From contig NZ_WWCS01000032.1 in assembly GCF_009857535.1 (NCBI RefSeq), positions 1 through 33,401 of the forward strand: DNA of 33,401 bases. Direction: 5' to 3'. The notes under the pieces were generated by a model, which was given only the letters and a program-made list of their open reading frames with translations, did not search any database and was not told where the DNA came from. Position numbers and translations under genes: made by a program. Below are positions 16,482 through 23,770 of the stretch, piece by piece (position 1 is the stretch's first letter; each line of letters starts with the position of its first letter). The stretch is from Duganella margarita (GTDB lineage: Bacteria > Pseudomonadota > Gammaproteobacteria > Burkholderiales > Burkholderiaceae_D).

Positions 16482-17993
16482 ATGATGCAGCAAACCATAT
16501 CTACTCTACCTCCGTACCTGAGCCTGGCGATCTGGCTCCCGATTATCTTCGGCCTGATCGTCCTGGCAGTAGGGCGCGACAGCAACGCCGGCTTTACCCG
16601 CGTGCTGACGCTGATCGCGTCCATCGTCAGCTTCGGCGCGACGATTCCGCTGGTCACGCACTTTGACAACGCCGCGCACGGCATGCAGTTCGTCGAGCAC
16701 TCGGCGTGGATCGAACGCTTCAACATCTTCTACTCGCTGGGCATCGACGGCCTGTCGCTGTGGTTCGTGCCGCTGACCGCCTTCATCACCATCATCGTGG
16801 TGATCTCGGCCTGGCAAGTGATCCAGAAACGCGTGGCCCAGTACATGGGCGCGTTCCTGATCCTGTCCGGCCTGATGATCGGCGTGTTCTGCGCCATGGA
16901 CGGCCTGCTGTTCTACTTCTTCTTTGAAGCGACCCTGATCCCGATGTACATCATCATCGGTATCTGGGGCGGCGACAATCGCGTCTACGCGTCGTTCAAG
17001 TTCTTCCTGTACACCTTCTTCGGCTCGCTGCTGACGCTGGTTGCCATCATCTACCTGTACAAAGTCACCGGTAGCTGGGACATCCTGCACTGGCACAAAA
17101 CGCCGCTGACGATGACCGAGCAGGTCGCGATCTTCTTCGCCTTCTTCATGGCGTTCGCCGTCAAGGTGCCGATGTTCCCGGTCCACACCTGGCTGCCGGA
17201 CGTCCACGTGGAAGCGCCAACCGGCGGTTCCGCCGTGCTGGCCGCGATCATGCTGAAACTGGGCGCGTACGGCTTCATCCGCTTCTCGCTGCCGATCACC
17301 CCGGACGCCTCGCACTACCTGTCGGGCTTCGTCATCACCCTGTCGCTGATCGCCGTCATCTACGTCGGCCTGGTGGCACTGGTACAGAAAGACATGAAAA
17401 AGCTGGTCGCCTATTCGTCGATCGCGCACATGGGCTTCGTCACCCTGGGCTTCTTCGTCTTCAACAGCATGGCCACCCAGGGCGCCATCATGCAAATGAT
17501 CTCGCACGGCTTCGTGTCGGCCGCGATGTTCCTGTGCATCGGCGTACTGTACGACCAGGCCCACTCGCGCCAGATCGCCGACTACGGTGGTGTGGTTAAC
17601 AAGATGCCGCGTTTCGCCGCCTTCTTCATCCTGTTCTCGATGGCCAACTGCGGCCTGCCAGCGACCTCCGGTTTCGTCGGCGAGTTCATGGTGATCCTGG
17701 GCGCCACCCAGTACAACTTCTGGATCGGCCTGCTGGCAGCCACCGCGCTGATCTTTGGCGCAGCGTACTCGCTGTGGATGGCCAAGCGCGTCATCTTCGG
17801 CAAAGTGGCCAACCACCACGTCGCCGAGCTGGTTGATCTGAATGGCCGTGAATTCCTGATGCTGGGCATTCTGGCAGTCTGCGTGCTGGCCATGGGCTTG
17901 TACCCAGCCCCATTCACCGACACCATGCAAACCTCGGTTGCGGACCTGCTGGCACACGTTGCACAGAGCAAGCTGCCGTTCCCGGCGCATTAA
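16482..17993 (+). CDS. nuoM: NADH-quinone oxidoreductase subunit M (proton pump)
   Basis: The 503-residue, about 14-helix antiporter-like subunit forms one of the three proton channels of complex I. Typical parts are the segment FYFFFEATLIPMYIIIGIWG near 145-165, with its channel glutamate, then KVPMFPVHTWLPDVHVEAPT near 227-246, and HMGFVTLGFF further on. Two consecutive ATG codons open the gene (16482 and 16485); either could be used. It lies 31 bp after nuoL and 21 bp before nuoN. Confidence 0.98.
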   Translation: MMQQTISTLPPYLSLAIWLPIIFGLIVLAVGRDSNAGFTRVLTLIASIVSFGATIPLVTHFDNAAHGMQFVEHSAWIERFNIFYSLGIDGLSLWFVPLTAFITIIVVISAWQVIQKRVAQYMGAFLILSGLMIGVFCAMDGLLFYFFFEATLIPMYIIIGIWGGDNRVYASFKFFLYTFFGSLLTLVAIIYLYKVTGSWDILHWHKTPLTMTEQVAIFFAFFMAFAVKVPMFPVHTWLPDVHVEAPTGGSAVLAAIMLKLGAYGFIRFSLPITPDASHYLSGFVITLSLIAVIYVGLVALVQKDMKKLVAYSSIAHMGFVTLGFFVFNSMATQGAIMQMISHGFVSAAMFLCIGVLYDQAHSRQIADYGGVVNKMPRFAAFFILFSMANCGLPATSGFVGEFMVILGATQYNFWIGLLAATALIFGAAYSLWMAKRVIFGKVANHHVAELVDLNGREFLMLGILAVCVLAMGLYPAPFTDTMQTSVADLLAHVAQSKLPFPAH

Positions 17994-18014
17994 GAAGAAA
18001 ACGGAAACGCATAA

Positions 18015-19520
18015 ATGACTACACCTATTTCACAAGAGGCCGTGAACCTGGTCCCGGCCTACGCCGAGATCGCGTTATTGATCGGCGCCTCGGCCATCCT
18101 GCTGATCGACATGTTCCTGACCAAGGCGCAGCGTTCGTTCACCTACGCGCTGTCGCTGCTGCTGCTGGTGGTCCTGGCCGGCATCAGCTACCACGACTAT
18201 GCCGCCGGCACGACGACCTACACCTTCCACGGTATGTTCGTCTCCGATCCGATGGCCAACCTGCTGAAACTGTTCACCTACCTGACCGTGGGCATGACGC
18301 TGGTGTATTCGCGCCAGTACGCGGCGGACCGCGACATGCTGAGCGGTAACCTGGGCGGCGAGTTCTACGTGCTGGCGCTGTTCGCCATGATGGGCCAGAT
18401 GGTGATGATCTCGGGTTCCAACCTGCTGTCGATCTACCTGGGCGTGGAACTGATGTCGCTGTCGCTGTACGCACTGGTGGCGATCCGTCGCGACAACGTG
18501 CGCGCTACCGAAGCGGCGATGAAATACTTCGTACTGGGCGCCTTGGCGTCGGGCTTCCTGCTGTACGGTATGTCGATGCTGTACGGCGCCACCGGCACGC
18601 TGGACATTGGCCAGATCTCGGCGGCGGCAGCCAGCGGCACCATCAACAAGACCATCCTGATCTTCGGTCTGGTGTTCCTGGTAGCCGGCCTGGCGTTCAA
18701 ACTGGGCGCCGTGCCATTCCACATGTGGGTGCCGGACGTCTACGACGGTTCGCCAACCGCCGTGACCCTGCTGCTGGGCGGCGCACCGAAAATCGCTACC
18801 TTCGCAATCTGCATCCGCCTGCTGGTGGAAGGCCTGATGCCAATGGCGTTCGACTGGCAGCAAATGCTGCTGGTGCTGGCCGTCATGTCGCTGGCCATCG
18901 GTAACCTGACCGCGATCGCGCAGACCAACATCAAGCGTATGCTGGCGTACTCGACCATCGCACAAATCGGCTTCGTGCTGCTGGGCCTGCTGTCGGGCGT
19001 GGCAGGCACCACCGACGTGACCGGCCGCGACGCTGCCTACAGCGCCTCGATGTACTACGTGATCACCTACGTGCTGACCACGGTCGGTACCTTCGGCACG
19101 CTGATGCTGGCGTCGCGCGCCGGCTTCGACGCCGACAACCTGGCCGACTTCAAGGGCCTGAGCAAGCGTAACGGCTGGTTCGCGCTGGTGATGACCATCC
19201 TGCTGTTCTCGCTGGCCGGCGTGCCACCGATGATGGGCTTCGCCGCCAAGTTCGCTGTACTGAACTCGGTGCTGGCCACCGGCCAACTGTGGCTGACCAT
19301 CTTCGCCGTGATGTTCTCGCTGATCGGTGCGTTCTACTACCTGCGCGTCATCAAGACCATGTGGTTTGACGAGCCGGTCGATACCGCGCCGATCGTCGCC
19401 CCGTTCGACATGAAGCTGGTACTGAGCATCAACGGCCTGGCCGTTGTGGCGCTGGGTATCATGCCGGAAGGCATGCTGAAGGCTTGCATGGCCGCTATCA
19501 AAGCGACCCTCGCGACCTGA
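18015..19520 (+). CDS. nuoN: NADH-quinone oxidoreductase subunit N (proton pump)
   Basis: This 501-residue antiporter-like subunit of the membrane arm closes the nuo set. The glutamate-bearing segment LGVELMSLSLYALVAIRRD lies near 142-160. KLGAVPFHMWVPDVYDGSPT is near 230-250, and the conserved AYSTIAQIGFVLLGL is near 313-327. The TGA stop shares its A with the ATG of the DUF2818 gene (TGATG at 19518-19522), so the two are probably translated together. Confidence 0.98.
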   Translation: MTTPISQEAVNLVPAYAEIALLIGASAILLIDMFLTKAQRSFTYALSLLLLVVLAGISYHDYAAGTTTYTFHGMFVSDPMANLLKLFTYLTVGMTLVYSRQYAADRDMLSGNLGGEFYVLALFAMMGQMVMISGSNLLSIYLGVELMSLSLYALVAIRRDNVRATEAAMKYFVLGALASGFLLYGMSMLYGATGTLDIGQISAAAASGTINKTILIFGLVFLVAGLAFKLGAVPFHMWVPDVYDGSPTAVTLLLGGAPKIATFAICIRLLVEGLMPMAFDWQQMLLVLAVMSLAIGNLTAIAQTNIKRMLAYSTIAQIGFVLLGLLSGVAGTTDVTGRDAAYSASMYYVITYVLTTVGTFGTLMLASRAGFDADNLADFKGLSKRNGWFALVMTILLFSLAGVPPMMGFAAKFAVLNSVLATGQLWLTIFAVMFSLIGAFYYLRVIKTMWFDEPVDTAPIVAPFDMKLVLSINGLAVVALGIMPEGMLKACMAAIKATLAT

Positions 19521-19825
19521 TGGATACGTCCACCGCCGGCTGGTTGGTGATCGCGGTTGCACTCGCGGCCGCCAACCTGCCGTTCTTCAACGACCGCCTG
19601 TTCGCCGTGATCGGCGCCAAATGGCAGCGCAAGCCGCTGTTTATCCGGCTGCTGGAAATGACGGCGCTGTACATGGTGGTCGGTTTTATTGGCTTCGCCC
19701 TCGAAGCCAATATCGGCGTCCGCTTCCCGCAGACGTGGGAGTTCTACGCGATCTCCGCCTGCCTGTTTGTGGTCCTGGGTTTTCCAGGATTCATCGTCCG
19801 TTACCTGCGCAAGCCTCACGGCTGA
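19520..19825 (+). CDS. DUF2818 family membrane protein
   Basis: This small 101-residue protein has three predicted membrane helices (about 7-22, 42-60 and 75-93). It belongs to the DUF2818 family, known as a conserved companion encoded after nuoN in betaproteobacteria. The segment FFNDRLFAVIGAKWQRKP between helices 1 and 2 is characteristic. The start at 19520 overlaps the nuoN stop by one base; an open frame back to 19484 lies inside nuoN and is not used here. Function is unknown. Its strict linkage suggests a role in assembly or stability of complex I, which is inference only. Confidence 0.88.
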   Translation: MDTSTAGWLVIAVALAAANLPFFNDRLFAVIGAKWQRKPLFIRLLEMTALYMVVGFIGFALEANIGVRFPQTWEFYAISACLFVVLGFPGFIVRYLRKPHG

Positions 19826-19859
19826 TACACTATCGTTCTCATACGATCGTGGAGCAGGG

Positions 19860-20411
19860 ATGGACAACCTCAAAGAAACGCGCATCGACGGTGAACTGGT
19901 CTACAACGGCCATTTCCTGAAGGTGCAGCGCGACATCATAGAACTCCCCAACGGCAATCGCACCAAGCGCGAATACATCCTGCATCCCGGTGCAGTGGTG
20001 ATTCTGCCGCTGCTGGACGACGGCACGGTGCTGATGGAGCGCCAATATCGCTACCCATTGCATGACGTCTTCATCGAATTCCCGGCCGGGAAAATCGACC
20101 AGGGCGAAGATCCGCTGGTCGCCGCCAAGCGCGAGCTGGAAGAAGAAACCGGCTACACCGGCGGCGAATGGCAGTTCGTCAGCAAAATCCACAACGCCAT
20201 CGCCTATTCGGACGAGCACCTGGACCTGTACCTGGCGCGCGGCCTGAAAGCCGGTCCGGCCAAACTGGATGAAGGCGAATTCCTCGAAACCTTCACCGCC
20301 ACCATCGACGAACTGCTGCAATGGGTCCGCGAAGGCAAGATCACCGACGTCAAGACCGTGATCGGCATCTTCTGGCTGGACAAGCTGCGCGCGGGCGACT
20401 GGAAGCTATGA
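19860..20411 (+). CDS. NUDIX hydrolase, ADP-ribose pyrophosphatase type
   Basis: The 183-residue cytoplasmic protein carries a complete Nudix box at 77-99 (GKIDQGE, seven residues, then RELEEETGY), which matches Gx5Ex7REUxEExGU. The preceding FIEFPAGKID and the overall length fit the NudF-type ADP-sugar pyrophosphatases, which hydrolyse ADP-ribose and similar nucleotide sugars using Mg2+. The ATG at 19860 is preceded by GGAG. The frame is open upstream within the DUF2818 gene, but that part has no Nudix character. It follows DUF2818 by 34 bp, a conserved neighbourhood in Burkholderiales. It overlaps the next gene by 4 nt. Confidence 0.93.
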   Translation: MDNLKETRIDGELVYNGHFLKVQRDIIELPNGNRTKREYILHPGAVVILPLLDDGTVLMERQYRYPLHDVFIEFPAGKIDQGEDPLVAAKRELEEETGYTGGEWQFVSKIHNAIAYSDEHLDLYLARGLKAGPAKLDEGEFLETFTATIDELLQWVREGKITDVKTVIGIFWLDKLRAGDWKL

Positions 20412-21097
20412 AACCGTGGATGGCGTGTTTGCTGCTGCTTGCCGCTGCTAGCGTGCAGGCGGCGCAGCAACGCACGCCATTCCAGGTCCGCTGCGAAGAT
20501 ACGATCAGCAAGACGGTGTCGGTGCTGTCGTCGAAGCAGAACGGCTTCACCATCAACAACCAGCTGCCATACCGCGCACTGACCGCGCGCACCGGCAGCA
20601 TGGACAACCGCATGCAGACGCTGGGACTGACCGTCACCAAAGGCATCTACCGCGCCACGCTGGGCGGGCCGGTGCTGCAGGACCCGGCCAGCGGCTATGA
20701 ATGCGTGGCGCCGCGCGTGACGATCCAGCTGAATTATTCGCCGGTGCTGATCTACGTCGGCAACGAATTCATGCCGGGCACCTGCGCGTACAAGGAAATC
20801 CTGACCCACGAGCAGCGCCACCTGAAGGCCTATATGGATAATCTGGCGCGGGTGGAAAAAGTGGTGACGGCGGCGCTGAACAAGCGCTTCGCCGGGCAGC
20901 CGATGTACGCGCCGTCCGGCACCGCCATGTCGGCGCTGGAGCACGAAATCAACGGCACCTGGTTCCCGTTCATCCAGGCGGAATTCGACAAGGGCAAGAT
21001 CGAGCAGGCCAGGATCGACACGCCGCAGGAATACGCGCGCCTGGCCCAGACCTGCAACGGCGAGATCGCGGCGATCATGAATCGCCGACGTAAATAG
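20408..21097 (+). CDS. Secreted DUF922-like protein with HExxH motif
   Basis: This 229-residue protein starts with a signal peptide (about 1-19, ending VQAAQ) and is expected in the periplasm. Near the middle it has THEQRHLKAY, an HExxH motif at His134-Glu135 and His138 of the kind found in DUF922 proteins and zinc metalloproteases. Four cysteines in the mature part (29, 99, 126 and near the C-terminus) could form disulfides. The start overlaps the NUDIX stop (ATGA at 20408-20411), so it is translationally coupled to a cytoplasmic enzyme despite its own exported location. Protease activity is not shown. DUF922 membership is a judgement from the motif and layout. Confidence 0.75.
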   Translation: MKPWMACLLLLAAASVQAAQQRTPFQVRCEDTISKTVSVLSSKQNGFTINNQLPYRALTARTGSMDNRMQTLGLTVTKGIYRATLGGPVLQDPASGYECVAPRVTIQLNYSPVLIYVGNEFMPGTCAYKEILTHEQRHLKAYMDNLARVEKVVTAALNKRFAGQPMYAPSGTAMSALEHEINGTWFPFIQAEFDKGKIEQARIDTPQEYARLAQTCNGEIAAIMNRRRK

Positions 21098-21105
21098 AGA
21101 AACTG

Positions 21106-21834
21106 ATGACAGCAACAAATCACCAATCACCGCGCTACTTTGCGCTGCTGCCCGCCGCCGGCGTTGGCGCGCGCATGGCGGCGAACGGCCCCAAACAATA
21201 CCTGACCGTTGGCGGCAAGCCGATGCTGCGGCATGCGGTGGACGCGTTCCGCGCTTCCACGCTGGTGACGCACACCTACGTCGTCGTCAGCCCGGACGAT
21301 GGCGTGATCGACTCGGTGCTGCCGCCGGATCTGGATGGCGTGACCGTGCTGCGCGTCGGCGGCGCCACGCGCATGGACTCGGTGCTGAACGGCTTGCGCG
21401 CGCTGGCCGGCGTGTTAGACGAGCGTGACCTCGTCATGGTGCACGACGCCGCACGCCCCGGCCTGACGCCGGCCTTGATCGCCAAGCTGATTGACGGTGT
21501 CGGCGACGATCCGGCCGGTGGCCTGTTGGCATTGCCGGTGGTGGACACCATCAAGCGCAGCGCGCCGGGCGCGGAAGGCATCGGCGTCAGCGCGGCGACC
21601 GTACCGCGCAACGGCCTGTGGTCGGCGCAAACGCCGCAGATGTTCAGCTACGCCTTGCTGCTGCGGGCACTGGGCAGCGCGCCGGACGCCAATGCCATCA
21701 CCGACGACGCCAGCGCCGTCGAGATGCTGGGCTACGCGCCGCGCCTGGTCGAAGGCCATCCACGCAATTTAAAAGTAACGCTGCCAGCGGACATCCGCAT
21801 CGCCGAGATGTACCTGGCTAACAAGGAAGACTAG
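21106..21834 (+). CDS. ispD: 2-C-methyl-D-erythritol 4-phosphate cytidylyltransferase
   Basis: The 242-residue enzyme makes CDP-methylerythritol from MEP and CTP in the non-mevalonate isoprenoid pathway. The nucleotide-binding N-terminus LLPAAGVGARMAANGPKQY (15-32) carries the glycine-rich loop and Lys30. The signature MVHDAARPGL at 111-120 is intact, and GATRMDSVLNGL near 86-97 fits the family. It starts 8 bp after the DUF922-like gene and ends 2 bp before ispF, the standard ispDF pair. The N-terminal extension of about 8 residues is minor. Confidence 0.97.
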   Translation: MTATNHQSPRYFALLPAAGVGARMAANGPKQYLTVGGKPMLRHAVDAFRASTLVTHTYVVVSPDDGVIDSVLPPDLDGVTVLRVGGATRMDSVLNGLRALAGVLDERDLVMVHDAARPGLTPALIAKLIDGVGDDPAGGLLALPVVDTIKRSAPGAEGIGVSAATVPRNGLWSAQTPQMFSYALLLRALGSAPDANAITDDASAVEMLGYAPRLVEGHPRNLKVTLPADIRIAEMYLANKED

Positions 21835-21836
21835 AC

Positions 21837-22325
21837 ATGAGCAAACTCCCATTCCGCATCGGCCAAGGCTACGACTGCCACGCGCTGGTGGAAGGCCGCA
21901 AGCTGATCATCGGCGGCGTCGACATCCCGCATCACGTCGGCCTGCTGGGCCACTCTGACGCCGACGTGTTGCTGCACGCGATCACTGACTCGATCCTGGG
22001 CGCCGCCGCTCTGGGCGACATCGGCAAACACTTCCCGGACACCGATCCGGAATTCAGAGGCGCCGATTCGCGCAAGCTGTTGAAGGAAGCTGCCAGGCGC
22101 GTGGTGGCTACTGGCTATAGCATCGGCAACATCGACTGCACCATCATCGCCCAGCGGCCGAAGATGGCGCCGCACATTCCGGGGATGCGCGCCAACATCG
22201 CCGAGGATTTGGGCGTGGACATCAGCCAGGTCAACGTCAAGGCCAAGACCAATGAGAAGCTGGGTTATTTGGGACGCGAAGAAGGCATCGCCGCCGAATC
22301 CATCGCCTTGCTGATCGCCTCGTAA
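21837..22325 (+). CDS. ispF: 2-C-methyl-D-erythritol 2,4-cyclodiphosphate synthase
   Basis: This 162-residue trimeric enzyme cyclises CDP-methylerythritol 2-phosphate with release of CMP, two steps after IspD. The metal ligands are visible: Asp13 and His15 in GYDCHAL and His47 in DADVLLHAI. GDIGKHFPDTDPEF, DCTIIAQRPKM and the C-terminal KTNEKLGYLGREEGIAAESI are typical. The length is normal. The last 61 bp overlap the 3' end of a convergent DUF433 gene on the other strand. Confidence 0.97.
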   Translation: MSKLPFRIGQGYDCHALVEGRKLIIGGVDIPHHVGLLGHSDADVLLHAITDSILGAAALGDIGKHFPDTDPEFRGADSRKLLKEAARRVVATGYSIGNIDCTIIAQRPKMAPHIPGMRANIAEDLGVDISQVNVKAKTNEKLGYLGREEGIAAESIALLIAS

Positions 22326-22765
22326 AAAATCGTCGCATCGTTTTCCAGCACGGCGACCGCGACGTCGCGCGACACGGCGGGGTAGTCATGGAGGAAGTCC
22401 GCCATCGGCCGTCCCGCCAACAAATAGTCGAACATCCGCTTGACCGGCACCAGCGTGTCTTTAAACACCGGCATGCCGCCGAGGATGTCCGGCTCCATCT
22501 GCACCAATGGCGTAATCGATTTCATAAATGCCAGCACCTCCGGATCAAACGGGTCCAGCGGCGATTGACGGGGCGGAATCACGCGGCCGTTAAAGTAATG
22601 TACCGGCTCACTAAAGTATTGTGGATCATATTCCGGACAGTCTTCATCGAAGATGATTTCATCGTCGTGATTGGGCATGACGTTGAACCAGCTATCGGGA
22701 TCCTCCAAGAAGCTTGAGGGCCTCTGGTCTACTGGCTTTCCTGAATGAGATGATGCGTACTCCAT
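22265..22765 (-). CDS. DUF433 antitoxin-like protein with BrnA-like N-terminus
   Basis: The 166-residue product has a DUF433 domain at about 84-145 (PDILGGMPVFKDTLVPVKR, FDYLLAGRPMADFLHDYP, then VAVAVLE). This type usually serves as the antitoxin of a DUF5615 PIN-like toxin, but no such toxin gene follows. Residues 36-83 (EIIFDEDCPEY through RVIPPRQSPLDPFDPEVLAFMK) resemble the linker and first ribbon-helix part of BrnA antitoxins; this is a weaker, eye-made match. The ATG at 22765 is chosen because GGAGAG lies 8 bp upstream; the frame is open further to 22852 without a better start. Its 3' end runs 61 bp into ispF on the opposite strand. Local base composition is less GC-rich than the neighbours. 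DUF433: fairly sure; BrnA part: tentative. Confidence 0.7.
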   Translation of the reverse strand: MEYASSHSGKPVDQRPSSFLEDPDSWFNVMPNHDDEIIFDEDCPEYDPQYFSEPVHYFNGRVIPPRQSPLDPFDPEVLAFMKSITPLVQMEPDILGGMPVFKDTLVPVKRMFDYLLAGRPMADFLHDYPAVSRDVAVAVLENDATIFYEAISKAMDSAAMPSSRPK

Positions 22766-22790
22766 AATTTCTCTCCGTAAAAGTGACGCG

Positions 22791-22919
22791 CTAACGATAT
22801 CGCGTGTCTTCGACGACGTACGAACTGCGTTCAATGATCGTGTGCGCGTCAATAAAGTCCAGGCCGTGCTTGCGCAGATTGCTTTTGCGCTTCGCTTCGT
22901 CCTACGTATAGATAGTCAT
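22791..22919 (-). pseudogene. BrnT toxin remnant (nonsense codon, truncated)
   Basis: On the minus strand, ATG at 22919 opens MTIYT, then a TAG at codon 6 (22904-22902), then DEAKRKSNLRKHGLDFIDAH and about 17 more residues ending EDTRYR at a TAG (22793-22791). This matches the N-terminal half of the RelE-like BrnT toxin, whose usual start is F/Y-x-W-D-x-x-K-x-x-x-N-x-x-K-H-G. The TAG sits exactly where the conserved Trp codon TGG is expected. In another frame just downstream, DIVSASLLRREIMEY resembles the BrnT C-terminal ISARxAxRRExxxY, suggesting an out-of-frame internal deletion of roughly 30 codons. The gene should be dead. It lies directly upstream of the DUF433 gene, where brnA would normally sit. 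Confidence 0.65.
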
Positions 22920-22935
22920 CTCAGTGCAGCGGCTT

Positions 22936-22994
22936 GACGATATCCTTCAAGCGGACTGAAAAGCCAGCGGACTCAGGATATCTTCACTATCGTC
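22936..22994. repeat. Nested inverted repeats upstream of brnT remnant
   Basis: GACGATATCCT (22936-22946) is mirrored by AGGATATC (22975-22982) and by TATCGTC (22988-22994). The octamer AGCGGACT is repeated directly at 22950-22957 and 22966-22973. A further GATATCCT occurs at 23043-23050. The position, 17-75 bp before the brnT start on the minus strand, fits an old operator/promoter region. No convincing -35/-10 pair was found. Confidence 0.4.
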
Positions 22995-23058
22995 CGCCTG
23001 CCGTTCGACTGATCTTTAGTTTGGATCAAAGGTGCGTGATTTGATATCCTGGAGATGA

Positions 23059-23280
23059 AGTCATGCCAGCTCTTCGCATGATCGGCAAGCGCGGCATCAA
23101 CAGGCCACTGCCGCTGAACAGGAGCGTGTGCAAAAGCGCCAGATGGTCATCGATAGCGAGAATCTGCAAGACCTGAAAGCGATCGTCGCAGCGTGCGGAT
23201 GGCCCAAGACCACAAAGGGGCAGAAGGCCGCCGGCGTTTTATCCCGGCTGATTGCCCACCAGAGGTGGGCCGTTAGCCAA
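23059..23280 (+). pseudogene. DUF6624-like gene remnant
   Basis: The plus-strand frame from 23059 is open, with no good start. It encodes a stretch ending in KRQMVIDSENLQDLKAIV, GWPKTTKGQKAAG and RLIAHQ. This order (D-x-x-N-L-x-x-L-K, then GWP, then G-x-x-A-A, then L-I/V-x-H) resembles the core of DUF6624 proteins, which normally continue with QHAD and a longer C-terminus. Here the frame changes character after HQ at about 23268 and reaches a stop at 23310, running into the 3' end of the opposite gene. Both ends appear missing. A GTG at 23128 could start a 60-residue product, but I regard the stretch as a fragment. The family match is by eye. Confidence 0.45.
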
Positions 23281-23281
23281 C

Positions 23282-23704
23282 TTATTTTGGCGCCGCCGTT
23301 GCGGTGGTGACCGGCACGCCAAATGCGGCTTGCAGCGTCTCGTAATGATCGATGTCCAGCGCGTCGCCGCCTTCGGTGAAGATCAGCCGGGCGCCGTCCT
23401 TGGAGACGAACTGATCGGCGGACGTGGGGAAGATTTCTACAGTGGGCTTGCCCCTGAGTCCTACATAGAAACGCCCGACCCGTCTGCTGAAGCGCACAAT
23501 GTCGCCGTTATTCAGCACGTACTCGTATTCGAACGCCTTGAAGTCCTGCGGTTCCATGTGATAGCGCCGCGCCTTGACGGTTACGCTTTCAACGGGATCA
23601 GCCGCTGCGGCAGCGCTGAGCGCTTGCTCTTGTTGCTGGGCAGATGCGGACGCGACGGAAAAGCAGAGTGCCGCAGCGGCCAGGCCTGAAGCGATTACTT
23701 TCAT
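23282..23704 (-). CDS. Small secreted protein of unknown function
   Basis: The 140-residue product has a clear signal peptide (MKVIASGLAAAALCFSVASASA, cleavage near 22), then a short Gln/Ala-rich linker, then a compact domain from about 38 to 130. That domain contains ESVTVKARRYHMEPQDF, FEYEYVLNNGDIVRFSRRVG and LRGKPTVEIFPTSADQFVS. I do not recognise the family. The alternating pattern suggests a beta-rich periplasmic domain. The ATG at 23704 is preceded by GGAGG five bases upstream; a TTG at 23716 in the same frame is less likely. No cysteines lie in the mature domain. It appears intact, unlike the genes on both sides. Confidence 0.75.
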   Translation of the reverse strand: MKVIASGLAAAALCFSVASASAQQQEQALSAAAAADPVESVTVKARRYHMEPQDFKAFEYEYVLNNGDIVRFSRRVGRFYVGLRGKPTVEIFPTSADQFVSKDGARLIFTEGGDALDIDHYETLQAAFGVPVTTATAAPK

Positions 23705-23731
23705 AGGAGCCTCCAATGAGTTGGTAAAAAG

Positions 23732-23760
23732 ATACTATCTCATTGTGATGCCGTGTGCAA
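23732..23760 (-). promoter_or_regulatory. Possible promoter of the small secreted protein gene
   Basis: On the minus strand, TTGCAC (23760-23755) and TAGTAT (23737-23732) are 17 bp apart and lie about 28 bp before the ATG at 23704. The -35 match is weak (3 of 6). An inverted AATGAG/CTCATT pair (23715-23720 and 23739-23744) overlaps the -10 region and might be an operator. Confidence 0.3.
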
Positions 23761-23770
23761 TTATTTTGAG

